Assembly (NCBI GenBank): GCA_004431415.1
Contig: QPMI01000470.1
Coordinates: forward strand, 62,001-126,000
Source of the DNA: Cyanophora paradoxa
Taxonomy: Eukaryota; Glaucocystophyceae; Cyanophorales; Cyanophoraceae
Direction of reading: 5' to 3'
Length of the DNA: 64,000 bases
Below, piece by piece: positions 55,358-63,826 of the stretch. Every line of letters begins with the position of its first letter. Within the stretch, counting starts at the first letter, position 1. The translations under genes and the position numbers were made by a program. The notes beneath the pieces were generated by a model that saw only the letters and a program-made list of their open reading frames with translations, was not told the origin of the DNA and did not search any database.

Positions 55358-55622
55358 TTATATTCCCAGAGAAAACGTTTTCTGCTGACAGAGAACTTCT
55401 CCTTGGATACTCCTGTTGCTCCTGTTGCTCATATGTATACTCTGTGGGGTCTGCTGGCATTGACTCCACAGAAACTGTAGACCTCCTTCTCTCTCTTGCT
55501 TCTGAGGCATTATCCTCATTATCTGACATCTCAAACTCCACTGTTGTCTCACAACATCCACTGTGGCAATTGCTCACCACATGCAGACTGAACATCTCGA
55601 AGAACTTTCGTATTATGTCCAT
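55341..55622 (-). CDS. Small acidic viral ORF of unknown function
   Basis: 93 residues. The N-terminus is hydrophobic with Cys/His residues (FEMFSLHVVSNCHSGCCETT), followed by an acidic and Arg/Ser-rich region (DNEDNASEARERRRSTVSVE) and a Glu/Gln-rich end. It is preceded by TCTCTGTTTTATTAGAGAT immediately before the ATG. No family was recognised; a possible internal start (MSDNEDNA) would give 63 residues. Confidence 0.5.
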   Translation of the reverse strand: MDIIRKFFEMFSLHVVSNCHSGCCETTVEFEMSDNEDNASEARERRRSTVSVESMPADPTEYTYEQQEQQEYPRRSSLSAENVFSGNINGGYY

Positions 55623-55644
55623 ATCTCTAATAAAACAGAGATAA

Positions 55645-56379
55645 TTAAAGCCAAACTCGTCTTTTATATACTGCTGGGGCTACTCCCTTTTCTACTTCAG
55701 CTTTGGTGGCACCAGGTTCAATGGTTCCCTTCTGGGTCTTTGTTTTCATTTCATCTACTGCCTGCTCATCAATTTGGTTCTCTTTCTTAGCAATAAACTG
55801 TTTATCTGGGACACCAGTAATACCCATTTTATAGACTTCCTTTCGAAGCATCTCCTTTAGCTTGGCTCTCTCTTTCTTCTCAGTAACATACTGCTCCAAG
55901 GCACTTGATTTGGCTTCCAGATCTTTGAGTTTAGCAGTCATCTCATCCCATTGAGCCTTGGGAATTCGATGAATATTTTGAGTGGGAGCAGTCTTGTATG
56001 TGACTTCACCAGCCATAGACTGAATTACCTTGTCTGATTCCTTACTAAGACCTTCACCTTTGCGAGCCAGTGAAAGATCTTGCAAGCCTAGACCTTTATC
56101 ATCAGCAGCACCAATAATTCGCCTGGCACCCTCAGCAACAGCTTTCATTTTTGAGGCTTCTGGTGAGATGTTGAGTTGGTCACTGGTTGAAGCCTGTGGG
56201 GCTTTGTCATCGACTGATTCCTCATAGGCAGCATTAAGAGGGTCTTCTTCTTGTTGTGAGGGCTTCACCTCATTCATACCATTGAATTTCAGTGGTTCAG
56301 TGTTAATGGATCCATTGTTTCCACCACCTGAATAGCCAACAGCCCCAGCTGGAATCCCTATCTTTCGTTTGGGAGGCAT
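55645..56379 (-). CDS. Viral coiled-coil protein of unknown function
   Basis: 244 residues. The Gly/Ser-rich and charged N-terminal half is probably disordered. A helical Lys/Glu-rich segment (AKLKDLEAKSSALEQYVTEK, then KERAKLKEMLRKEVYKMG) at about residues 148-192 looks like a coiled coil. A short C-terminus ends in YKRRVWL. The ATG is preceded by TAATAAAGATACA, shared with the packaging ATPase gene, so it probably belongs to the late set. Its place beside the ATPase suggests a virion or assembly protein, without direct support. Confidence 0.6.
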   Translation of the reverse strand: MPPKRKIGIPAGAVGYSGGGNNGSINTEPLKFNGMNEVKPSQQEEDPLNAAYEESVDDKAPQASTSDQLNISPEASKMKAVAEGARRIIGAADDKGLGLQDLSLARKGEGLSKESDKVIQSMAGEVTYKTAPTQNIHRIPKAQWDEMTAKLKDLEAKSSALEQYVTEKKERAKLKEMLRKEVYKMGITGVPDKQFIAKKENQIDEQAVDEMKTKTQKGTIEPGATKAEVEKGVAPAVYKRRVWL

Positions 56380-56407
56380 TGTATCTTTATTAGAATGAGA
56401 GATAATT

Positions 56408-57201
56408 TTATAAACCGCGTTTATATCGCATCAATTTATTGCTATGGACTTGGCTTTTCACATCTTTGGGGGCTTCCTCTTTTTCTGGTGGTTTCAGTTC
56501 ATCCTCTTTCTTTTTTGGCTTCCTGTGGAAGCGAGGAAAATCGAAATCTCCAACTAAATCGGCTTTATCAACATAGTAGCCCACATTATATTTGAAAGAT
56601 GTATAAACGAGGAACTGGTATGAGTGAACATACTCTTCAAACAGTTTATAGAAGTCTTCTTTTCGAGGAAAAGTCGAAAACTCCTCTGCAAATGCTTCCA
56701 GCTCTTTTTGATTGCTTGCACAAACCATAATTACTATATCACTATTGCAGCGAATAACACTTGCGACCTTTCTTAATTTTTGGGAAATAGTTATAATTGA
56801 TATATTGACATGTCTGCCACGAACATAAAGCATTCCCACTGTTTTATCTCGACTGAGATCCAGCTGGTCATTTTCTATCATATCCTCTAAAATCACCAGC
56901 ATATGGTTAAGTTCTTCTCCTTTCTCCCTTTTTGCCTCTCTTTCTTTTATAATTTTCGACATGTATTGGGGATCCCATGCACCCAGTTGAACAGTAGCAG
57001 CTTTGTCCCAAAAATGTGAAAATGAGGTAGCCGATATAATAAGTGTTGTATCAATCTTTTTGGCATCATGCAGCTGTTTCAAATAATATTTTACAGCTTC
57101 AGTTTTTCCGCATCCACTTTTTCCTAGTATGAGTAGTCGAAAAGGGGTTCTATCATTTCACCAGCATTGAATTCCTCCAGTTCAGAACTTGGTATAGGCA
57201 T
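56408..57201 (-). pseudogene. A32/FtsK-HerA-type genome-packaging ATPase, frameshifted near the N-terminus
   Basis: The ATG at 57201 opens MPIPSSELEEFNAGEM and would stop at 57124. The rest of the protein is in the -1 frame, which is open only after a TGA at 57158-57160. It carries Walker A LLILGKSGCGKT (about 57136-57101), a Walker-B-like LVILEDM and the GRHVNISIITISQ block conserved in virophage and Polinton ATPases. So one indel lies between about 57157 and 57140, just before the P-loop, next to a CCCCTTTT tract. The family pumps viral DNA into capsids. As read, no full-length product is made unless ribosomes shift frame; the site is not a canonical slippery heptamer. A sequencing error is possible. 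Confidence 0.85.
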
Positions 57202-57257
57202 TGTGTATCTTTCTATAAAGAAACAGATAAAAATAATGCAAGGTGACTGAATATGGT

Positions 57258-57989
57258 TTACAGGTTAGAAAGGAATCTTTTAATGCAGCCCTCAATATCA
57301 GTTTCGGTGTATGGGATTCTCAGCAGTTTAATGTTGTTAGCTTCACAGTATCGATTTTTTATTCCATCATTAATTTGAACCTGTTTAAATTGCGCTTCAC
57401 CATTATCAGAGCCAAACCACTTTCTTGGTTTGAAATGTTGAATACCATCATATTCTATTGCAATTCGAAGAGAATCAATGTAGAAATCGAACCTTAATGG
57501 AAACTTATTTCTACAGTCTTTGAACATATGTTGTTGTGTATACCCCACTCCAATTAAGTCCAACACTTTGCACACCTCTTCCTCACCTTTTGAAGATCTA
57601 CAAAATGGGCAACCAGTATTTCGAATATGAATGATTGGGGGTTGCATGAACTCTTTGTTACAAGAGTTGCATCTTATACAAACTGGTGTGTGAGATTTCA
57701 CATATTCTACTTTATTATAACAATATTTGTCTCCATGTGTTTTTCTTGATTGCTCTATAAAGGTTTCCAGCTCTTTTCTGCGTTCATTTCCCAACCGCTG
57801 AAAACTACATTTCTTACAGCTTGACCCTCTTAGATGGTGATCCACCCGCTGTTCAAATATTGAACTGCAAGTCAGACAAGTAATGAGAACTTTATCCTTG
57901 CATTTCGTAAATTCAACCTTCGAATAATCGAATTTACCATTATGCTTGGCATTTGCACGATCTACAAACTCAGTAATTGTGATGGGCAT
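57258..57989 (-). CDS. Zinc-ribbon plus Vsr/PD-(D/E)XK-like endonuclease
   Basis: 243 residues from the ATG at 57989; the longer frame reaching 58049 runs into the repeat insertion and is discarded. Two N-terminal modules have the form 'Y-x-K-V-x-(F/Y) ... I-x-C-x-x-C ... H-x-x-G-x-x-C-x-x-C' (FDYSKVEF ... CSSIF; YCYNKVEYV ... CPFCRS). The C-terminal nuclease core reads LRFDFYIDSLRIAIEYDGIQ H, then NDGIKNRYCEANNIKLLRIP, as in Vsr-like and homing-type nucleases of giant viruses and PLVs. A role as a selfish or genome-processing nuclease is inferred. The catalytic Asp/Glu residues are visible. Confidence 0.75.
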   Translation of the reverse strand: MPITITEFVDRANAKHNGKFDYSKVEFTKCKDKVLITCLTCSSIFEQRVDHHLRGSSCKKCSFQRLGNERRKELETFIEQSRKTHGDKYCYNKVEYVKSHTPVCIRCNSCNKEFMQPPIIHIRNTGCPFCRSSKGEEEVCKVLDLIGVGYTQQHMFKDCRNKFPLRFDFYIDSLRIAIEYDGIQHFKPRKWFGSDNGEAQFKQVQINDGIKNRYCEANNIKLLRIPYTETDIEGCIKRFLSNL

Positions 57990-58539
57990 TTGATTTTTAA
58001 ATGTTTTCAGGCGAAGCCTCTTCAGGCGAAGCCTCTTTCTCAAACCCAAAAACCGACGATCTAAATTCCTTTTTTAACCTTTTTTTCCACTCAAGATCCC
58101 CCCTGCTAAATAATTCCCGTGTCGCACTCCCTCGAGGCAGAATTAATAATTCTGCCTCGACACGGACGCGATTGCTGCTAGTCACACACCCACACGAACC
58201 CCCACAGACCTCTCTAGATCCATTTTAGCGTCGTGGCTGCCCAAAGACGACCGCTCCCCCGTAGGCATCCCGCGAAAATCGAATTTCCCTCTGGATCAAT
58301 TCCGGTACTTAACCTCCGACAAATGCAGTCCGAGTCCGAAGGTGGGACCCGGTCCCGCCCGGTCCCGCGACGAAATCGCGCCAGGGACGCCCCAGAACGA
58401 TACAGAATGACGCGCGAGGGCGAGCGCATCGCCGCAAGCTCGATTTTGGGCGCCGTCGACGCTCCAGTGCGAAGAGTCGGCCGAAAATTTGATCCGGCCG
58501 GTTCCGGCCGGTCCCGCGACGCGCGCAATCGATGCGTAC

Positions 58540-59290
58540 TGGCGCGCATAGACATACCAGGGCCCGCGCACCCCCGAAATCCGCTTTTCGAACCCGGAGC
58601 AGCGCAGGAAGGTACCGGACAGCAAAAATCCGATCCTGGACAGACCCGGATATCTTTCCGCGCGCCCACGCCGCGGCGCATGCGCGGAACGATAGCATAA
58701 CCATTTAAGATGTAGAGAAAGACTTCCGCACGGTGTCTAAATGCACCAGGTCACGAGCACCCAGCCGACCCCGAAAATTCGATCCTTGATAGACCTGAAC
58801 ATCTTTCCGCGCGCCCTCGCATTCTCGCGCATGCGCATCGTCGCAATATTCATTTGAGATTTTATCAAAGTTTTCCACAAGCTTTGAAGACGCGAAAGAG
58901 CACGAGAACCCAGCCGACGGCAAAAATTCGATCCTGCACACGCCTGGACATCTTTCCGCGCGCCCACGCCACGGCGCATGCGCGGAACAATAGCATAAGC
59001 ATTTGAGATGTAGATCAAGCGTTCCGCGCGCTTTGCAGATGCGCCGGGCCGCGGGGACCCAGCCGACCCCGAAAATTCGATCCTTGAGGGAACTGAACCG
59101 CGTTCCGCGCGCCCTCGCGTCCTCATGCATGGGCATCGCTATAATATTCATTTGAGAGCTTTTCAAAGCGTAATGCAAGCCCCAAGGGCGCGACAGGGCG
59201 CGAGAATTCAGCCGACCCCGAAAATTCGATCCTGCATGGACCTGCACGTCTTTCCGCGCGCCCTCGCCTCCGCAGCCCCGCACATCGATG
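58540..59290. repeat. 149-bp satellite array within unit 1 (five copies)
   Basis: TTTCCGCGCGCCC (or TTCCGCGCGCCC) occurs at 58655, 58804, 58953, about 59102 and 59251: a constant 149-bp period. Each copy also has CCCAGCCGAC, AAATTCGATCCT and CGCATGCGC or a variant. Since 149 is not a multiple of three, the Arg/Gly-rich minus frames across it are not coding. Confidence 0.85.
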
Positions 59291-60199
59291 CTATATGCAT
59301 TCGAGATTGTGTTTAAGCGATTCGCAAGCTCTGTGCATGCGCCTGGCCGCGAGAACCTCGCCCTCCCGGCCTCCCCCCAACAATACATTAATATTAAATA
59401 AATCTCCTATCAATCTGCTCCACCAGTTAAAAGCAAGAGTTACCGGTTCAACTCCTCCCCTAGTTCATTATATATTCGCTCTCCTCATTACATTGCTCCC
59501 TGGCCAGCGAGCTCTCCCTCGAGCTGGCTATAGCGGGCCAGCCCATTGCCCCAGTGCCAAGCCGGCGAAACTTTTGAAGCCCGGCCATGCAACTGGGCGG
59601 GGCTGCAGCTGCCCGCCTACTGTGACAGCCGCGAGGGCGTCCGCGAGGCTTCGCCGTACTTAGTGCTCCGCAGGAGCACGGATCTTGTTCTCAAACCCAA
59701 AAACCGACGATCTAAATTCCTTTTTTAACCTTTTTTTCCACTCGAGATCCCCCCTGCTAAATAATTTCCGTGTCGCACTCCCTCGAGGCAGAATTATTAA
59801 TTCTGCCTCGACACGGACGCGATTGCCGCTAGTCACACAGCCACCCGAACCCCCACAGACCTCTCTAGATCCATTTTTAGCGTCCTGGCTTCCCTAAGAC
59901 GACCGCTCCCCCGTGGGCGTCCCGCGAATATCGAATTTCCCTCTGGATCAATTCCGGTACTTAACCTCCGACAAACGCAGTCCGAGTCAGAAGGTGGGAC
60001 CCGGTCCCGCCCGGTCCCGCGACGAAATCGCGCCAGGGACGCCCCAGAACGATACGGAGTGACGCGCGAGGGCGAGCGCATCGCCGCAAGCTCGATTTCG
60101 GGCGCCGTCGACGCTCCAGTGCGAAGACTTGGCCGAAAATTTGATCCGGCCGGTTCCGCCCGGTCCCGCGACGCGCGCAATCGATGCGTACTGGCGCGC

Positions 60200-60950
60200 A
60201 TAGACATAGCAAGGTCTGCGTACTCCAGAAATCCGCTTTTCGGAGGCCGAACAGTGCAGGAAGGTACCCGATGGCAAAAATTCGATCCGGATCCTGCACG
60301 GGCCCGGACATCTTTCCGCGCGCCCACGCTGCGGCGCATGCGCGGAGCAATAACATAAGCATTCGAGATGTAGACAAAGCATTCCGCACGCTTTGCGTAT
60401 GCGCGGGGCCGCGGGGACCCAGCCCACCCCGAAAATTCGATCCTCTACAGACCTGCACATCTTTCCGCGCGCCCTCGCATCCTCGCGCATGCGCATCGCT
60501 ACAATATTCATTTGAGATTTTATCAAAGCCTTCGACAAGCTTCGAACACGCCGAAGACCACGAGAACCCAGCCGACGGCAAAAATTCGATCCTGCACGGA
60601 CCCGGACATCTTTCTGCGCGCCCACGCCGCGGCACATGCGCGGGACAATAGCATATGCATGTGAGATGTAGACAAAGCCTTCCGCATGCTTTACAGATGC
60701 GCCGGGCCGCGAGAACCCAGCCAACCCCGAAAGTTCGATCTTGCACGGACCTGCGCGCACAGCTTTCCGCATGCACGCCCTCGCATGCTCACGCATGGGC
60801 ATTGCTACAGTATTCATTTGAGCTCTTTGTAAAGCTTTGCGCGAGCTCTGCGGACGGCGGCAATCCAGCCGACGCAAAACTTCGATCCTGGCCACGCCTG
60901 CACATCTTTCCGCGCGCCCTCGCCTCCGCAGACCTGCACATCGATGCTAT
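60200..60950. repeat. 149-bp satellite array within unit 2 (five copies)
   Basis: The same motif recurs at 60313, 60462, 60611 (TTTCTGCGCG), 60764 and 60907, so periods are 149, 149, 153 and 143. It is a diverged copy of the array in unit 1. Confidence 0.85.
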
Positions 60951-61345
60951 ATGCGTTCGAGATTCTTTTTAAGCGATTCGCAAGCTCTGTGCATGCGCCT
61001 GGCCGCGAGAACCTCGCCCCTGCCGGGCCTCCTTCCCAACAATATTATATAATTAATCTCCTCTCAAACTAGATCGATCTGCTCCACTCTTTAATTATTT
61101 CCTCGCTCAGTACATAATGGCATTAATATTACTCTAGCTAGCCGACCAGCGTTAGCTGGACTGGCCGTCAGCCAGCCAGCTTCTAGCCAGAAAGCTGTTC
61201 GCGATCGGCCAGGCCGCTGGCCAGTGCCCTATATATAGGCCTACTGTGACAGCCGCGAGGGCGTCCGCGAGGCTTCGCCGTACTTAGTGCTCCGCAGGAG
61301 CACGGATCTTGTCAAAAATAAATAATCACTTTTTCCTTAAATGCC

Positions 61346-61361
61346 TTACGATATATCGTAA
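61346..61361. terminator. 16-bp palindrome just after the major capsid gene
   Basis: TTACGATATATCGTAA is a perfect palindrome four bases beyond the MCP stop (61366 on the minus strand). It could form a short hairpin in the transcript end; the terminator role is inferred. Confidence 0.4.
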
Positions 61362-61365
61362 CAAT

Positions 61366-62733
61366 CTATAAATTAATTCTGCGTAAACCATCTTTGTCCA
61401 AAATTATATAGGAATGCATGAGAGCGCGAACATTAACATCGATAACCTTATCTGAAGGCATGTAGAGTGTGAGGAAAGATGATGAGGAATTCGTCAGGTC
61501 AACAAATCCACTTTGAGCAATATTTCGAATCGCCTTTTCTCCATCAATGCAGAAGCTTAAACCTGAAAGGACATAGCGATCAGCAACCTTATCCATGTTA
61601 GAGCATTTGAAGGCATCAGCAATTAGCTCAGCACCTTTGAGTAGGGAAATTGGCTCAGTGGCATAAAGTCGCTGTCCATTAATTTCAACAGTGAATGTGA
61701 TGTCTTTGGAGTTGGCATAGGTCTTAAGAACACTGTGGGAGCCATTGGCTTTGTCAACAGTTGCATTATCACGAACTGAAACAAGCAGAGCATATACAAG
61801 ACCTGAGATTTGAGAGAGGTTAATTCGATTGGGTTGGGCATTGCCCTTGGCAGGGAAAGCACTAGCATCAACAAACCCAATGTCTAGAGCAGGAATAGCC
61901 ATGCCAGTAGTCTTTACTTTTTCAATTACAGTAGCGAAAAGCTCATCAGAAACATTAATAGCATGCATGTAAAGGCGAGGAGAAGTAATAGAAATAACAG
62001 GGGTTGTTGCACCAAGACTGAAAGTTGTGATATTTTGACCAACATGGGCAAGGGTTCCATCTGTAAAGTTTCCAAGACCATCATCAGCAGTTGCATCAAC
62101 AGTTCCAACAGCAGTTGTGAGTTCACGACCACCATAGGAAGTTTCGACATAACCCTTGTCAGCATCCTTAAACCAAACAGTAACAACCATTTCACCAGAT
62201 AAAGCACCAAGGGGAAGGTAGTGATTGAGCCAAGGCACTGGGATTTCAACGAAAAATGAGCCACCAAGTCGGTTGGTTCCATGAGCAGGGATACCATGAA
62301 CCATGCCCATTGATCGTTTCTTTTTAGCTAGTTGATCCTCCGAATAATAGACCAGGGGGAAATGAGCAAGGAAATCAGAGGGAATGTGGTAGGTGTAAGA
62401 TCCATAGGTAATTTCAAGTCGCTGAACTAAAGCACCAACTGGGCGAGTGTATCCATTGCGAACAAGGTCCGTATCACCAGCAAAAGTGATGGCTGGAAGG
62501 TCGAAAGCAAGTTCGAGTTTTCCACAGAAATTGTAGCGAGGTAGCTTGAAGGAAATGCGATTTCCAACATTATTCTCAAAAGTATTGCTGGGATTCACAA
62601 CAACTAGAACTGGCTTAGACTTGGATTCGAGACCAAGCATAAGGGAGTTATCCAGGAAAAAGGCTTTCGCCTCCTCTGGGGTTGTTAGGGCTTCTTTCAG
62701 CGAAAGTCTTTGAAGAGTGGAAGTGATATCCAT
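61366..62733 (-). CDS. Double-jelly-roll major capsid protein
   Basis: 455 residues from the ATG at 62733 (MDITSTLQRLSLKEAL); the longer frame to 62775 starts in the promoter. Two beta-rich halves are seen. The first has RISFKLPRYNFCGKLELAFD, then LVQRLEITYGSYTYHIPSDF and the FFVEIPVPWLNHYLPLGALS plus GEMVVTVWFKD strand pair typical of PLV/virophage and NCLDV capsids. The second has PVISITSPRLYMHAINVSDE, SISLL-like strands and YVLSGLSFCIDGE. It forms the hexameric shell of an icosahedral virion. The ATG is preceded by AATAAAAGAGAATATA, an element like those of the neighbouring late genes. No breaks are seen. Confidence 0.88.
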   Translation of the reverse strand: MDITSTLQRLSLKEALTTPEEAKAFFLDNSLMLGLESKSKPVLVVVNPSNTFENNVGNRISFKLPRYNFCGKLELAFDLPAITFAGDTDLVRNGYTRPVGALVQRLEITYGSYTYHIPSDFLAHFPLVYYSEDQLAKKKRSMGMVHGIPAHGTNRLGGSFFVEIPVPWLNHYLPLGALSGEMVVTVWFKDADKGYVETSYGGRELTTAVGTVDATADDGLGNFTDGTLAHVGQNITTFSLGATTPVISITSPRLYMHAINVSDELFATVIEKVKTTGMAIPALDIGFVDASAFPAKGNAQPNRINLSQISGLVYALLVSVRDNATVDKANGSHSVLKTYANSKDITFTVEINGQRLYATEPISLLKGAELIADAFKCSNMDKVADRYVLSGLSFCIDGEKAIRNIAQSGFVDLTNSSSSFLTLYMPSDKVIDVNVRALMHSYIILDKDGLRRINL

Positions 62734-62786
62734 TATATTCTCTTTTATTATACTGCAACATAAAAAATCTACCAATGATCCTTAAT

Positions 62787-63797
62787 TTATGCGAAGCTTG
62801 TAATAACTGGATAGGAAGGGTGAAGCTGTGACATTCGCATCTTAAAGTATTCATAAACTGGGTCCCCAGCTGGCTCATCACCATAGCGAATTTCAAAGGT
62901 AAGATGAACAGGTTGACCCTCAAAATCAATTGGTTCATTAATAGCATTTACAATATCAACCGAGAAAGTGGATAATCCAACCTTTTTGTTATAGTATTTA
63001 TAAAGTGGATGAGCCTCTGTCGAATTGTAAACTACATGCTCACCATAATCTTTGTCAGGGACCACTATTTTATGGAAGTAACCAGTCAGAAGACCATCCC
63101 CACATTGCACCAGATCACCCAGCTCCTTTACTCTCACAAACAAAACACTGTCCCTGGTCTTCTCAGGCTCAAAAGAAGATAGAATACCGTTTACTCGAGT
63201 CCCAGTAAAGATACCATCAGTGAGAGCATCATAAACTTGTGATTGGATTGAGGAATTGCCATATCTTCCAGGATCAAGACCAAGCAGTCTCCCTGAACTC
63301 AATAGCTTTTGAATTGTTTGCAGGTTTGGATTTACAGCAAGTGAGAAAGCCAGGTAAAAAGGTTTTTCGGAATGGAATACTATTCGTTTCAGTGACTCAT
63401 CCCATTTGCAGCGAAGAGATGGTTTAGGATTTTTTAAATCGAACTTTTCATTAATAACATTCACCAGTTGTTGGTGGCTTTGAATGGGGGCTTTGCGACT
63501 TATAATGATTTGTTTCCACTGTTCAAAGTCCTCAGCTGGGCGAACTGTGGGGATACCATCAATTCCAGCTCCTGCATATTGTTCAGAATAGTAAATACTA
63601 AATGAATTGTCGATTGTTACATCTCCAACTTTGGTTTCACCACTCACCATAGGGATGCTGTTATAAAATTCGGCTGATACCAGTCTCACAGCCCTCACAT
63701 TCTCATAAGAACTTGGGAGTCTAGCCACAAAGCTTGATGTGGGACCATCACCAGAGATTGTATTAAATGAGCTAACCTCAATGTAATCCACAGGCAT
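62787..63797 (-). CDS. Minor capsid (penton-like) protein
   Basis: 336 residues from the ATG at 63797; an ATG at 63818 would add seven residues, but ATAGATAAAAGAAGA directly before 63797 matches the late-gene upstream sequence. The N-terminus (YIEVSSFNTISGDGPTSSFV, then ARLPSSYENVRAVRLVSAEF) has the 'Ser ... F-x-V-x-L-P ... N-V-x-x-V-x-L' pattern seen in minor capsid proteins of PLVs and virophages. The C-terminal strands (VGLSTFSVDIVNAINEPIDF, then VHLTFEIRYGDE) suit a jelly roll. It would form vertex capsomers next to the MCP, and the adjacent gene order MCP-penton supports this. Confidence 0.75.
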   Translation of the reverse strand: MPVDYIEVSSFNTISGDGPTSSFVARLPSSYENVRAVRLVSAEFYNSIPMVSGETKVGDVTIDNSFSIYYSEQYAGAGIDGIPTVRPAEDFEQWKQIIISRKAPIQSHQQLVNVINEKFDLKNPKPSLRCKWDESLKRIVFHSEKPFYLAFSLAVNPNLQTIQKLLSSGRLLGLDPGRYGNSSIQSQVYDALTDGIFTGTRVNGILSSFEPEKTRDSVLFVRVKELGDLVQCGDGLLTGYFHKIVVPDKDYGEHVVYNSTEAHPLYKYYNKKVGLSTFSVDIVNAINEPIDFEGQPVHLTFEIRYGDEPAGDPVYEYFKMRMSQLHPSYPVITSFA

Positions 63798-63826
63798 TCT
63801 TCTTTTATCTATATTCATATATTAAA
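63798..63826. promoter_or_regulatory. Very short bidirectional promoter between two capsid-type genes
   Basis: 29 AT-rich bases hold TCTTCTTTTATCTATATTCA and TATATTAAA. Both directions show an ATAAAAGA- or TATTAAA-like word within 15 bases of the ATG, like the MCP (AATAAAAGAGAATATA) and ATPase (TTATAGAAAGATACACA) leaders. Confidence 0.5.

Larger units (their letters stand above)
58008..61310. repeat. GC-rich tandem duplication (two 1.65-kb units) inserted in the provirus
   Basis: Unit 1 starts near CAAACCCAAAAACCGACG at 58041 and unit 2 at 59692 (spacing 1651). Both units carry near-identical sequence for several hundred bases and end in CCTACTGTGACAGCCGCGAG ... GTGCTCCGCAGGAGCACGGA TCTTGT (59615-59688 and 61241-61308). 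The left border has AGGCGAAGCCTC twice, the inverse of GAGGCTTCGCC in each unit end. GC content is host-like. It separates the endonuclease from the capsid genes and holds no convincing gene. Confidence 0.85.

Noticed and set aside
57258-58049. Longer endonuclease start at 58049
   Set aside because: The extra 20 residues are a Lys/Arg/Leu repeat translated from the AGGCGAAGCCTC border of the inserted repeat; the ATG at 57989 is the natural start.
58705-59388. 227-residue repeat protein in the satellite
   Set aside because: The array period is 149 bases, not a multiple of three, and both units break the frame differently; it is low-complexity read-through.
59961-60895. 271- and 302-residue overlapping frames in the second satellite unit
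   Set aside because: Two overlapping frames of the same repeat with equal openness point to composition, not coding.
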